From Methanosarcina flavescens (GTDB lineage: Archaea; Halobacteriota; Methanosarcinia; Methanosarcinales; Methanosarcinaceae): a stretch of 64,000 nt of DNA. How positions within the stretch are numbered: the first letter of the stretch is position 1; every line of letters starts with the position of its first letter. This document shows positions 53,304-62,566 of the stretch, one piece after another. The DNA is taken from contig NZ_CP032683.1 of NCBI RefSeq assembly GCF_001304615.2, positions 496,001 through 560,000 on the forward strand. The letters are read 5' to 3'. The notes below the pieces were generated by a model. That model was given only the letters and a program-made list of their open reading frames with translations. It had not been told where the DNA came from and ran no database searches. A program made the position numbers and the translations under genes.

Positions 53304-55598
53304 TCAAATGTAAGAAGGGTTCTCTATCTCCTTGGATTTCTTTTTCCTGAGTTCACCTTTTATAGCTTCGTAATATTTCATAGTATCAGGAGTAACTGAA
53401 GGACCAGTCTCTGCAATTGCTTTAAGGAAGTGCCTCTGCCTGACATTTTTCGCATGAAGATCCTCACGCAAAGCAAGCCTTCCTGCCTTCTTGCACACAG
53501 CCGCAATATCTGCACCTGTATACTGATCGGTCATGGAAACGAGTTTCTCGATATCAACATCCTCTGCGAGCGACATTTTTCCGGTATGGACTTTGAATAT
53601 TTCCCTGCGAGCCCCCTCATCAGGAATTGGAACGAGAATGAGCTCATCAAAGCGCCCTGGACGGATAAGGGCAGGGTCGATGACATCAGGGCGATTGGTC
53701 GCGCCAATTACCACTACAGCCCTGAGTTCTTCAAGTCCGTCCATTTCTGAGAGTAACTGATTAAGGATTCTCGCCGTAACCTGGGGCTCCCCTGTAGAAG
53801 TCCCTCGAATGGGTGCAAGCGAATCAAGTTCATCCAGAAAAATAATTGAGGGGGCAACCTGCCTTGCCCGTGTAAAAACTTCCGCAATCCTTTTTTCAGA
53901 TTCCCCATACCATTTGGAAAGGAGATCGCTTCCTTTGGCTGTGATAAAATTAGCATCCGATTCATGAGCTATTGCTTTTGCGAGTAGAGTCTTTCCCGTA
54001 CCTGGAGGCCCATATAGAAGGACACCTTTAGGAGCTTCAACTCCTATGTCCCTGTAAGATTCCGGATTCTTAAGTGGCCATTCCACTACCTCTTTCAGTA
54101 GCCTTTTTACTTCTTCCAGGCCTCCTACGTCATCCCAGCTCACTGTGGGTACTTCAATTAGGATTTCCCTTATTGCCGATGGCTGGACGTCCTTAAGAGC
54201 ATTTTCAAAATCTTCCCTTATTACCTGCAGAGAATCCAGGATTTCAGCCGGGATTTCAGGTTCATTGAGATTAATTTTCGGCAGAACCCGCCTCAAAGAA
54301 CTCATGGCTGCTTCTCTGCACAGGGCTGCAATGTCAGCCCCAACAAATCCATACGTTATTTGAGCAAAATCCATGAGGTTTACATCATCTGCAAGAGGCA
54401 TTCCCCGTGTATGGATCTGGAAAATTTCCAGTCTTCCATCAGTATCCGGGACTCTCAGTTCAATTTCCCGGTCAAACCTCCCTGGACGGCGAAGTGCTAC
54501 ATCCAAAGCTTCAGGACGGTTAGTTGACCCTATGACAATTACATTCTTGCGAGCTTTAAGCCCATCCATCAGGGATAGAAGTTGAGCAACTACTCTTCTC
54601 TCGACTTCTCCGGTTACCTCGGCTCTCTTAGGGGCAATGGAATCGATCTCATCAAGAAAAATAATCGCAGGAGCATTCCTTTCTGCATCCTCGAAAATCT
54701 CCCTTATAGCCCTTTCGGATTCACCGTAGTATTTCGACATAATCTCCGGACCGTTAATAGAAATGAAGTAGGCATCTGACTCATTGGCTACTGCTTTTGC
54801 AAGCATTGTTTTGCCTGTGCCTGGCGGGCCGTGGAGCAATACTCCTTTTGGGGCATCGATCCCGAGCCTATCAAAAAGTTCAGGATGTTTCAAAGGCAGC
54901 TCTATCATTTCCCTGACTTTCCCAATGGCTTCTTTGACCCCACCCAAATCTTCATACATAACAGAAGGAATATTTTGCTCAGGGGTTACTTCAGTCGCTT
55001 CAGGCAAAAGCTCTACCTGCGTTAAGTCTGTAATCTTTACTATCCCTGACGGAGAAGTAGAAACTACCTGCAGTTTTATATCTCCGAGCCCGAAAGATGG
55101 CCCGAAGCCCTGGCCGAAGAAGTCCTGGAAAAAATCCTCGAACATCACTCCTTTACCCAGGGTCTCCCTCTCCCTCGACTTCCTTAAGCTTGTGGTTGAA
55201 ATAAAATCCCCCTTTGAAACCGTACGATTCATGAATATAGCTTTAAGAGTTTCGCTGGGAGCATAGATTTGCATACCTTTGGCTACAGGTGCTAGAGTTA
55301 CATTTTTTGCTTCTTTCCAGTCGGCTTTGCGAATCTCCACATATTCTCCTATACTGGTTTTTGCATTGGTGCGGATAAGCCCATCCATACGTATGATATC
55401 AAGACCAGAATCACTAGGATACGGACGACCTATCAGTGCAGAAGTAGATTTCCCCCCTTTGATTTCCACAACATCGAAGGGCTTGAGACCCAATTTTTCC
55501 CGGAAGCTTTCATCTATCCGGACAATGCCCTTTCCAACATCTCGTTGATCGGCTTCCGCAACTTTCAATTTTACTGTTGTTTTATCCATATCAGTCAA
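53304..55598 (-). CDS. Cdc48/VAT-type AAA+ ATPase
   Basis: 764-residue double-AAA unfoldase. An N-domain (about 1-100; [20 protein letters not shown]) is followed by a Phe/Gly-rich insert ([18 protein letters not shown]) unusual for VAT, then D1 with [15 protein letters not shown] and [14 protein letters not shown], and D2 with [15 protein letters not shown] and [14 protein letters not shown]. It extracts and unfolds proteins for the archaeal proteasome and remodels complexes. TTG at 55598 has GGGGGG nine bases upstream; ATG at 55589 is an alternative. Monocistronic. Confidence 0.93.
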   Translation of the reverse strand: MTDMDKTTVKLKVAEADQRDVGKGIVRIDESFREKLGLKPFDVVEIKGGKSTSALIGRPYPSDSGLDIIRMDGLIRTNAKTSIGEYVEIRKADWKEAKNVTLAPVAKGMQIYAPSETLKAIFMNRTVSKGDFISTTSLRKSRERETLGKGVMFEDFFQDFFGQGFGPSFGLGDIKLQVVSTSPSGIVKITDLTQVELLPEATEVTPEQNIPSVMYEDLGGVKEAIGKVREMIELPLKHPELFDRLGIDAPKGVLLHGPPGTGKTMLAKAVANESDAYFISINGPEIMSKYYGESERAIREIFEDAERNAPAIIFLDEIDSIAPKRAEVTGEVERRVVAQLLSLMDGLKARKNVIVIGSTNRPEALDVALRRPGRFDREIELRVPDTDGRLEIFQIHTRGMPLADDVNLMDFAQITYGFVGADIAALCREAAMSSLRRVLPKINLNEPEIPAEILDSLQVIREDFENALKDVQPSAIREILIEVPTVSWDDVGGLEEVKRLLKEVVEWPLKNPESYRDIGVEAPKGVLLYGPPGTGKTLLAKAIAHESDANFITAKGSDLLSKWYGESEKRIAEVFTRARQVAPSIIFLDELDSLAPIRGTSTGEPQVTARILNQLLSEMDGLEELRAVVVIGATNRPDVIDPALIRPGRFDELILVPIPDEGARREIFKVHTGKMSLAEDVDIEKLVSMTDQYTGADIAAVCKKAGRLALREDLHAKNVRQRHFLKAIAETGPSVTPDTMKYYEAIKGELRKKKSKEIENPSYI

Positions 55599-55678
55599 AT
55601 TAGTACCCCCCTCTCCGTCAATAAAAATGTCAGGAAATTCTTATAAAGATGAAGCCAGCAGTTTTCAGGCTGGCTAAC

Positions 55679-56173
55679 TTAATCCGTTTGCCTTCGGTGC
55701 CTCCTTAGCAAGACTTTTAAGTTCACAGGGGTAGGATTTCCGTGAGAAATTTTGGAAAGCATATCAGATTGTGCCGCATAGTCTACATCCTGTACACAAT
55801 CTTCAGTTCCAGAAACAGCATTATCCACAGCCTTCCCATAAAAAGGATACTGCCAGATTTTGAGGTCTCCCTTGATATAAGTGCTATCCTGCCTCTCAGT
55901 TACCACCTTCACGATAGCGGGAACCTCAGACCATGTGAAAGTCGCTATAAAATCAATATCACAGGGTATAATCCTGCCAGGGCAACATTTGTCTCCTTCT
56001 CTTTTGTCTGAAGAGACCCCGAAAGCTACATCATAATCTCTAATCCTTATCTTTTGACTTCCGACATAAGGCTCTTTAAAAACGGCCGTTAACCAGTCAA
56101 GAGGTGTTTTAGCACTCGGCCCCCAGGGCGATTTCAGTAATGTAAAGCCCAAAAAAAGTGCTTTCATCGCCAT
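55679..56173 (-). CDS. Uncharacterised protein, probable leaderless transcript
   Basis: 164-residue protein from the ATG at 56173 (MAMKALFLGFTLLKSPWGPS). No family recognised; it is mixed alpha/beta with a cysteine pair (DKCCPGRIIPCD). The TATA-like TATAAATAAAA lies 26 bases before this ATG, about the TATA-to-start-site distance, so the mRNA would begin at or near the start codon. Upstream in-frame ATG at 56215 would place the TATA box inside the gene and is disfavoured. A perfect palindrome lies just beyond the TATA box. Confidence 0.6.
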   Translation of the reverse strand: MAMKALFLGFTLLKSPWGPSAKTPLDWLTAVFKEPYVGSQKIRIRDYDVAFGVSSDKREGDKCCPGRIIPCDIDFIATFTWSEVPAIVKVVTERQDSTYIKGDLKIWQYPFYGKAVDNAVSGTEDCVQDVDYAAQSDMLSKISHGNPTPVNLKVLLRRHRRQTD

Positions 56174-56193
56174 AGTATATGTTTCTAAACTGC

Positions 56194-56204
56194 TTTTATT
56201 TATA
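56194..56204 (-). promoter_or_regulatory. TATA box of the 55679-56173 gene
   Basis: TATAAATAAAA on the minus strand, centred 26 bases before the ATG at 56173, matches the archaeal box A consensus. Confidence 0.5.
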
Positions 56205-56218
56205 CCGGGGCGCATTAT

Positions 56219-56243
56219 AATTCAGAAATAATATTTCTGAATT
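56219..56243. promoter_or_regulatory. Perfect 25-bp inverted repeat upstream of the TATA box
   Basis: AATTCAGAAAT-AAT-ATTTCTGAATT, 11-bp arms with a 3-bp centre, 15 bp upstream of the TATA box of the uncharacterised gene. The position suits an activator or repressor site; it could also be a terminator hairpin for the winged-helix gene upstream, although no U-tract follows. Confidence 0.5.
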
Positions 56244-56410
56244 ACCCTTAGGACACTTTTTCTTATTGCCGCACGGCAGAGAGTTACAAAGTGGAAACTA
56301 ACAAAATGGTGAAGTGGAGAAAAGTCAATTAGAGTACAATGAAAATGGAAAATTGAAAAAAGAAAAAGATGGGAAAATTTAACAAAAAATTAAAATAGAT
56401 TGAGAGTTGC

Positions 56411-56638
56411 TCAGAGCTTAAGTTCCTTAGCCATTTCCTGAAAGACTTTTCCTTTGTCAGTAGTGATGAAAAGTCCATTTTCGCGTCTGATGAGCTCTTT
56501 TTCTTTCAACATTTCAAGGTATTTCTGGGCGATATTAAAGTTAAGATTGACTTCATATACAATATGAGTTTTCTTCGCCCCATTCATAGCTACTCTTAAA
56601 ATGTCTACTGCGATATCAGTTCTGCTCCTTCTCTTAAT
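56411..56638 (-). CDS. Small winged-helix protein (HTH_45-like) with apparent ATT start
   Basis: 75-residue DNA-binding protein: KRRSRTDIAVDILRVAMNGA, KKTHIVYEVNLNFNIAQKYL, LIRRENGLFITTDKGKVFQE. This is the archaeal HTH_45 winged-helix pattern. The frame is open back to 56696 but has no ATG, GTG or TTG before the internal AVDILRVAM. GGGGGAGGAG stands about six bases ahead of ATT at 56638, the natural start position, so ATT initiation is proposed; otherwise the start codon was lost. Ends TGA. Monocistronic. Confidence 0.7.
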   Translation of the reverse strand: MKRRSRTDIAVDILRVAMNGAKKTHIVYEVNLNFNIAQKYLEMLKEKELIRRENGLFITTDKGKVFQEMAKELKL

Positions 56639-57048
56639 ACTAACTCCTCCCCCACGGTAGATCTCAAAATAATCTTTGCAAGAAAGTACGCTTTAAAAAT
56701 ATTAAAGCGTATCTTTTTGTAGGTAACAAAGATTCTAAATCTTAATCGTTTCCCTTTCTATATAACAATATCAGTGTCATATATAATGTCAAGTTATGAA
56801 GAAAAAAGATTTTAACTGATTGGATCTCATTTGCAGCCAGAAGAAAAGGGAAATTGCCAGAGAGAAAAACAGAAACAGCTATTGTTTAATCATTTTAGAA
56901 TAAAATATAAAGTTAACGAAGAATATATACTAAAAATATAAAAGGGAAAAACAAAAAAGGTGTTCAAAACTAAATTTACGATAAAACTATAAAAAAGCAT
57001 AAAAAAGTATTGCAATTAAACTAGAAGTGATGTAAAGGACAAATAACA

Positions 57049-57122
57049 TGGGCCCGCTGAGATTCGAACTCAGGATCCCCGCCGTGTAAAGGCGATGTCA
57101 TGACCGACTAGACCACGAGCCC
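57049..57122 (-). tRNA. tRNA-Val (TAC)
   Basis: Minus-strand cloverleaf: acceptor GGGCTCG/CGGGCCC with discriminator A, anticodon stem TCGCC/GGCGG around loop TTTACAC (anticodon TAC), T-arm CTGAG-TTCGAAT-CTCAG. CCA is not encoded. Confidence 0.94.
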
Positions 57123-57610
57123 ATTTTGCATACATTTGCAGAATTGCCCTAAATGCAAGACCAAAATGTCACTAGTTATATATATCTTTTTTGTTAGAAG
57201 AGAGCTTCAGAGCTTATCTGAGAAACAATTACCGCAAAAAATTAGACATCTAATCTTTTGATAAAATTCTTGTTGCGCTAAGTGAGACTGTTGTCTCACT
57301 GAATGAAAAGCTCTTACTACAATAAGTGAGACTCTTACTGCATCAAGCTCCCTTCACACACCATAAAAAAAATATTTATTCCTTAGGATAAAACATTTGC
57401 CACTCTAACCAATACTCCTGTTATATAAGAAATCATATACATCAACCTCAGTACCTGCTTCTTTTATACATAGGAAAGATGAAAAGCTGGAATTAAGCAT
57501 ACCTGCCTTCAAGAACTCAGACAATTCAAAATACAGACAGGCCGGAAGATTGTTATGGACGGATAAAACCGTAAGGCAAAAGTATTTATAGCAGATTAGC
57601 GTGTTGTAAT
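57123..57610. other. Gap with a hairpin before the first sRNA candidate
   Basis: AGTGAGAC-TGTT-GTCTCACT at 57281-57300 is a perfect 8-bp hairpin; AGTGAGACT recurs at about 57323. TATTTATA at 57583-57590 is the likely TATA box of the sRNA candidate. No protein gene is seen. Confidence 0.5.
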
Positions 57611-57690
57611 TTGTGAGCGGGTCTCTCTTTTAGATAACCCCAACCCCAACACCCCCAATTCATACTTCCCAACCCGCTCATTCTATTCTA
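57611..57690 (+). ncRNA. Candidate C-rich small RNA, copy 1
   Basis: A TATA box (TATTTATA, 57583-57590) is followed about 25 bases later by TGAGCGGG (57614-57621), which pairs with CCCGCTCA (57673-57680). The 51-base loop contains TCTCTCTTTTAGATAACCCC and AACACCCCCAATT, C-runs with no G to pair, and a T-rich tail follows. Copy 2 at 58280 has the same stem, the same start of loop and the same CCCC runs. No open frame fits. C-rich loops are complementary to Shine-Dalgarno G-runs, as in known Methanosarcina sRNAs that mask ribosome-binding sites. Confidence 0.62.
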
Positions 57691-58275
57691 AACGGAATCG
57701 AAACATATATTTAGATTTTAATTTCAGGTTTTAATTCTGCCTTTTTGTAGGAAGAAGCGCAAAACCCCTGAGTCTTTAGCTTAGGGGATATAAACGTCAA
57801 CTTCCAAACGGTTAACAGTTAATAATTATTTATATTATTAGATCCCTTCAAACGTTTGTAATATTAGATTTTGCTGTCACCACAAACTCATAGTTCTTAA
57901 GAATGTTGCCGAATATCAAAGCGAAAATCAAACGAGGTAACGTTTGAATATCTGGAAGTTGGATAACATGGCGGGAATCGCCCTGAAGGGATCGGGATTA
58001 AGCCGTGGAAAGGCGGTAGCTATAAGCATCTAGTATATCACGCTCATATTCTGTTTCACCTGCGGTAAGTGGGATAGAGCCTGCGCGACTTGTCTCCAAT
58101 GGAAGGAAAGATGACTCAGGAGGCCACTCAGTATTTATCTGAGTGATAGTTCACATAGTTTAATCCCAAGAAGTAAACTCTGATTTAAAGAGATGAGTCA
58201 GGACATATAAACTAGAAATTATAAAAAACGAAAGATAAAATGAAAAACTATTTATATTATGAATAGCTATTCATG
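57691..58275. other. Unexplained region between the sRNA candidates, possible IS200/IS605-like remnant
   Basis: A hairpin CCCCTGAG/CTTAGGGG (57767-57789) resembles subterminal hairpins of IS200/IS605 elements. 57960-58145 is richer in GC than the flanks and includes a hairpin CACTCAG-TATTTAT-CTGAGTG at 58125-58145 and a frame reading SVSPAVSGIEPARLVSNG then KDDSGGHSVFI to a stop. It may be a transposase relic with its RNA end, or a structured RNA. I cannot decide. Confidence 0.35.
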
Positions 58276-58279
58276 TCGA

Positions 58280-58380
58280 GTGAGCGGGTCTCTTTTCCAT
58301 AGTATAACCCCAAACCCATATCCCCCAACTATTCCCCCAACTATTCCCCAAACTCTTCAACCCGCTCACAACTTTTCTTT
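58280..58380 (+). ncRNA. Candidate C-rich small RNA, copy 2
   Basis: TATA-like TATTTATATT (58249-58258) lies about 25 bases upstream. GTGAGCGGG (58280-58288) pairs over nine bases with CCCGCTCAC (58361-58369), enclosing a 72-base loop with TCTCTTTTCC, ATAACCCCAAACCC and two copies of CCCCCAACTATT. It ends in a T-rich tract. It is clearly homologous to copy 1 at 57611, with a longer loop because of the extra CCCCCAACTATT unit. No protein is encoded. Confidence 0.65.
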
Positions 58381-58658
58381 GTCTATTTTTACAATATTCC
58401 AGAGAGTCAAAAACTTTTTGTAAACTGTATTATCACACCTTCTTCTAATCAATTCCATATAGATAAATAAAGCTCTTTATGACACTGACAACCAGGAAGA
58501 AGAAACCAGTTTAGCAATTTCACCATGGACAAAGGGCAAAAAAATCAAAAGGAAACTGGCAAATTGAACAAGCGGTGGCAAATGAAACAAGCGGTAAGAG
58601 AGATAGAACGAGAGGCTTTAGAGATTAGAAGTAGAATTACTACAGATCAGAAGTAGGA
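58381..58658. other. Gap downstream of rfcL
   Basis: AT-rich 278 bp with short repeats (GATTAGAAGTAGAATTA then CAGAAGTAGGATTAGAAGT near 58623-58665, and AAGCGGTGGCAAAT/AAGCGGTAAG near 58570-58595). No gene. Confidence 0.4.
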
Positions 58659-60563
58659 TTAGAAGTCGAAAAGCGTTTTTTGCGTTTTCGACCCGGTTTT
58701 TTTAGGAGCTTCGCTGGCCTCTGCCTCAGGATTTCCAGGTTTGTCAGGAGCGTTTTTGATAACGGGCTTACAGTTCACAGGTTCCTTCGGCTTTGAAAGT
58801 TCAGTAGAGTTAACGCTTTCTATACGTTCAGGAACAGGGAAGGTTTCACTCTCAAAGGACTCAGGCAGGGAGGAAACACTCCGAAGATTATCAGGCTTAG
58901 GGTTGCCTGACTTAAGACTGTTAGGTATAAACCCGATTCCACCAACCTCTTCCTGAGACTTCTCCAGGTTTAGGGAATCTGAAGTAAAACTGTCAGGTAA
59001 AAGTGTGCCTGAGGTAAAACTATAAGGAATAATGGCACCAGAATTTTTATTTCTCGAATTTGTTATTTCCTGGGAGGTTTCCGGCGAAATAGCGAAGCCA
59101 AAATTAAGGGTTTTTTGCCCTCCCTGGGAAGTTTTTGAATCGGATTCATCAGATTCTTCAGAAGATTTCCTGGTTTTCTCATCAGCGGTATTAAATGCAC
59201 AGTCAGAAGGCATCTCTTTATTCTCGATAGAAGGAGAAGGATTCCAAAACTCCGCATCATTAGATTGCCCTTTTCCTTCAAGAAGGAGTTCCTGCGCCCT
59301 GTCGTAAATTTTCTGTATCTTTTTGCTGGCTTTTGTGCTCCCCGAGAGATATATTAATTCTTCAAGTTCAAGTCCCAGTCTTGCAGTAATTTCAATCGCA
59401 GATTCTTCCCCCTTTAACATGCGAGAGTAAAGCTCAAACAGGTTGTTTCTGGAATAACGCATGGACTCGAAGCTGTGTTCTCCAATTTTAGAAGCTATAT
59501 TATCCCTTAGATCTCGTCTCGATCGTATCTGCCCCATCCTTCTCCACAGAGAAGGAGACTGATACTTGATAAATCCGGGATAGGGTTTTGTCTTTGAGAT
59601 TGCAGCTCCGCAGACCATCAGCATGCTTGCATATCTCCACATGCCGTAGTTCTGGCGTTTTTTCACGCGCCCAAGGTAGAGATCAGCCCTGGAAAGATAA
59701 CCGAAGCCAGCTCTTATATCTCCCAGATCCCCGTCATTAGAAGCATACTGGGCAGGCAGGTTTTCATCAATCCAGTGTATAAGGTCTTCAGGGCTCTCAT
59801 CAAGCCCGCGAGCAGCTTCCAGGGCTTTTTTACAGTCTGTGCTCTTAAAAATTCTCTGCATTACCTTGAAGATGTTTTCCTTGACATCCCTGCTTGAAGT
59901 GCTGATATCCTCGACTTCCAGCACTTCCCTCCCACTTGCTGCAGCCTGAAGGTCATTGATTGCGCTTCTGAGGTCGCCTCCTGCGTTTTCAGCAATTTGC
60001 TGGATTGCATCCGGACTGCATAAAATTCCTTCGCTTTCACATACCTTCTTCAAAGCAGGAACCATAGAACGGCTCTGTACTGATCCAAACTTTATTTCCT
60101 GACAGAGGTTCCGGATAGTAGGAGTCAGTCCATAAACATCGTTTACAATCAGCATTATAGGTTGCAACGTACTCTTTATAATCCCTGCAATAGCCCGCAT
60201 TCCACCCCTGTCTGCAGTCCCGTGAAGATTGTCCGCTTCATCCAGAATTATCAGGCGTTTTCCTCCAAAGAGGGTATTCATTGAAGCTGCCGATCCCGCA
60301 ACTTTCTCGATAACCCCTGCAGTTCTCTGGTCGCTTGCATTGAGCTCAATTACTTCCCAACCCATATCGTGGGCAAGAGCATGGGCAGTAGAGGTTTTCC
60401 CTACCCCTGCAGGTCCCTGAAGGATTACTGCTCTTTTCTCGGGAATGCCTGGAAGCCACTTCTCAGCCCAGGTTCGCAAATCCTTCACCGCCTTCTTATT
60501 CCCCACGATCTCCTTCAGGGTCTGGGGGCGGTATTTTTCAGCCCATTCAATCACCAGTGTCAT
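58659..60563 (-). CDS. rfcL: Replication factor C large subunit
   Basis: 634-residue large subunit of the sliding-clamp loader. [20 protein letters not shown] at the N-terminus, Walker [10 protein letters not shown], Walker [11 protein letters not shown], and the AAA+ lid follow; residues 380 onward contain the collar helices and a long, low-complexity, acidic tail. The C-terminus TQKTLFDF is a PCNA-interacting (PIP) motif. A second PIP-like QKTLNFGF lies in the tail about 120 residues earlier. The tail also has repeats of PDSF/PESF/PNSL. ATG at 60563 is used since it matches the family start; in-frame TTG at 60578 would add five residues. Confidence 0.93.
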   Translation of the reverse strand: MTLVIEWAEKYRPQTLKEIVGNKKAVKDLRTWAEKWLPGIPEKRAVILQGPAGVGKTSTAHALAHDMGWEVIELNASDQRTAGVIEKVAGSAASMNTLFGGKRLIILDEADNLHGTADRGGMRAIAGIIKSTLQPIMLIVNDVYGLTPTIRNLCQEIKFGSVQSRSMVPALKKVCESEGILCSPDAIQQIAENAGGDLRSAINDLQAAASGREVLEVEDISTSSRDVKENIFKVMQRIFKSTDCKKALEAARGLDESPEDLIHWIDENLPAQYASNDGDLGDIRAGFGYLSRADLYLGRVKKRQNYGMWRYASMLMVCGAAISKTKPYPGFIKYQSPSLWRRMGQIRSRRDLRDNIASKIGEHSFESMRYSRNNLFELYSRMLKGEESAIEITARLGLELEELIYLSGSTKASKKIQKIYDRAQELLLEGKGQSNDAEFWNPSPSIENKEMPSDCAFNTADEKTRKSSEESDESDSKTSQGGQKTLNFGFAISPETSQEITNSRNKNSGAIIPYSFTSGTLLPDSFTSDSLNLEKSQEEVGGIGFIPNSLKSGNPKPDNLRSVSSLPESFESETFPVPERIESVNSTELSKPKEPVNCKPVIKNAPDKPGNPEAEASEAPKKTGSKTQKTLFDF

Positions 60564-60578
60564 CTTAAACCATACCAA

Positions 60579-60975
60579 TGAAAAAAAAACTCATTCTTAA
60601 TTCTATACATTTAATCTTTTCACCACATAAAAAGGTTTTACTCCTGCCATCTTCCAATACCGATTTTAAACGACAACACTAAAACTACACTTCCATATGT
60701 ATTAAAGCCTTTTTGTTCTGATAAAATAGATACTTCCAATTCCCAAATAGTCCGCTTAAGTGAACTAAATGAGCGAAGCGGACAGCACACCGTATAATTT
60801 TAGATCACAGTTCAGACTATCCTCCCGAGACGGGACTCACTATCTATAAATTATCCCGCTTGAGCGAATGAAGTGAGCGAAACGAACCGTGCTGTTGCAC
60901 TTGCAGTGCAACTCCCAGAAAATCTTCGATCTTCTGTAATCCCGAAGCGGAACTCGGGAGGGACAAAATTAATTA
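60579..60975. repeat. Inverted-repeat-rich gap between rfcL and mtxX
   Basis: It holds GTCCGCTT/AAGCGGAC (60750-60783), TCCTCCCGAGACGGGACTCA (60820-60839; reverse complement of the repeat at 7451-7469), a perfect hairpin GTTGCACT-TGC-AGTGCAAC (60894-60912), and another ACTCGGGAGGGAC near 60950. These GC-rich units in AT-rich DNA look like a composite dispersed element. Promoters for rfcL and mtxX are expected at the edges. Confidence 0.6.
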
Positions 60976-61893
60976 ATGATCGAGTTTTACTTCTCTGAAC
61001 TACTTAAGATCTTACATAACACAGTTCGGATGTATATGGAAAATAATAATATGGGTGCTCTCCTTGAGGCTATCGAAATGAGAGCCAGGGTGAACAGAGC
61101 CAGGGTGGCTATGGGAATAAGAAACCCGAATCCCAAATTGCTCGAGAGTGCCTGGAAAGCCCAGGAACTGGGATATGCACAGGTCGTCCTGGTGGGAATC
61201 AAGAAAGAAATCGATGAGATTGGCACAAAACTTGAGGTAGTGGACACGGATAACCCCGAAAAAACTCTCGCAGAACTTATGATCTCAAGAAAGGTCGATG
61301 CAGTTATTAGAGGTACTGCAATGGCTTCAGGAGCCCTTGCGCATCTCAAAAAAGCTCTAGAAAAGAAAAGAATTTGCCGGCTTGCCCTACTCCTCACGGT
61401 TGATGGGACACCTTTCTTTCTCGCCCCTGTAGGAATCGATGAAGGGAACACCATTGGAGATAAGCTTAGAATTATAACTCTAGGTGCTGAACATATAAGG
61501 AGATTTGGGATAGAGCCTGCTGTCGGCGTGCTTTCCGGAGGCAGGATCGGAGATGTAGGAAGGAACAAACGTGTAGATAGGACCCTTGCGGATGGAGAAT
61601 TCGTAACAAGGCGAGCTCTAGAACTCGGTATCAATGCCAAGCACCATACAATTCTTATTGAGGATGCCATAAAAGAATCGAACTTTATCATTGCTCCTGA
61701 TGGAATCTCTGGAAACCTTATCTTCAGGACAATTGCTTTCCTGGGTGGAGGTGATGGTCTTGGAGCTCCGGTACTGATGGACAACTTCGTTTTTGTCGAT
61801 ACGTCAAGGGTAGGTGGACATTTTACGAAAGCCATAATGCTTGCAAGTGCACTGTCTCACCTGAATAAGGAAAGACAAAAGGTGATTCATTGA
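60976..61893 (+). CDS. mtxX: Methanogenesis marker protein 4, MtxX
   Basis: Up to 305 residues. MtxX-type protein, weakly similar to the phosphate acetyl/butyryltransferase fold (VSGGRIGDVGRN-like, and SGNLIFRTIAFLGGGDGLGA). It is one of the methanogen marker proteins; the exact reaction is unknown. The ATG at 60976 gives an unusually long N-terminus, and ATG 61030 or 61036 (MYMENNNMGALLEAIEMRAR) with GGATG upstream may be the true start. Its stop overlaps the start of mtxA by four bases, so mtxX, mtxA and mtxH form an operon. Confidence 0.88.
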   Translation: MIEFYFSELLKILHNTVRMYMENNNMGALLEAIEMRARVNRARVAMGIRNPNPKLLESAWKAQELGYAQVVLVGIKKEIDEIGTKLEVVDTDNPEKTLAELMISRKVDAVIRGTAMASGALAHLKKALEKKRICRLALLLTVDGTPFFLAPVGIDEGNTIGDKLRIITLGAEHIRRFGIEPAVGVLSGGRIGDVGRNKRVDRTLADGEFVTRRALELGINAKHHTILIEDAIKESNFIIAPDGISGNLIFRTIAFLGGGDGLGAPVLMDNFVFVDTSRVGGHFTKAIMLASALSHLNKERQKVIH

Positions 61894-62483
61894 AAACCAT
61901 TGCAGAGGCATGGCCGATAGTAAAAGGCGACTACACGGTAGGGAATCCGAAGTCCAGGATTGCTGTCGTAACTCTTGCGAGCCAGATAAATCCCTCACCT
62001 GAGGCAGCTATCTGGGGAAGTTCAAAAACCGAAAATCTGGGAGTCGAAAAAATAATCGTAAATATCATTTCAAATTCCAATATAAGGTATATCCTTGTCT
62101 GCGGGACGGAATCAAGAGGGCATCTGGCAGGTCAATCTCTGCTCGCAATTCACGCAAACGGGATTGACGAAAAGGGTAGAATTATTGGCTCTGAGGGAGC
62201 GATCCCTTTCATAGAAAACATATCCAGAGAAGCAGTAAAACGCTTCCAGCAGCAGGTAGTGCTCCTTGACAGGATAGGATTGACTGACCCTGATGAAATA
62301 ATGAGAATTGTGAGAAAATATAAGTACCGGGGGGAGGCTTATCAAGATGAGCCAGTAGTAACCGTCTCCCAGAAGAAAAGACAAACCACTTTCTCAGTCC
62401 TTCTTTCAGGCGATATAATAATTTCTGAAGAACTGGTTATGGATGCAGCTTCAGGAATTATCTGTGAGGCAAAAGATTTCTAA
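61890..62483 (+). CDS. mtxA: MtrA-like corrinoid protein MtxA
   Basis: 197-residue soluble homologue of MtrA, the corrinoid subunit of tetrahydromethanopterin S-methyltransferase. EAWPIVKGDYTVGNPKSRIA, VVTLAS and CGTESRGHLAGQSLLAIHAN are MtrA features; the histidine in RGHLAG is the likely cobalt ligand. The C-terminal membrane helix of MtrA is missing, so this protein probably acts in the cytoplasm with MtxH rather than in the sodium-pumping complex. Overlaps mtxX by four bases; 83 bp before mtxH. Confidence 0.9.
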   Translation: MKTIAEAWPIVKGDYTVGNPKSRIAVVTLASQINPSPEAAIWGSSKTENLGVEKIIVNIISNSNIRYILVCGTESRGHLAGQSLLAIHANGIDEKGRIIGSEGAIPFIENISREAVKRFQQQVVLLDRIGLTDPDEIMRIVRKYKYRGEAYQDEPVVTVSQKKRQTTFSVLLSGDIIISEELVMDAASGIICEAKDF

Positions 62484-62566
62484 TCACCAGACAAGAGATC
62501 TATTCCGAGCATATGTCACGGTGTTCTGAAAAAAGATACTGACCTGTAGATTTGGAGAGTGTAAAA

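Noticed and set aside
60987-61835. 282-codon open frame on the minus strand opposite mtxX
   Set aside because: Serine-rich shadow of mtxX codon usage; mtxX itself is well supported by sequence and operon context.
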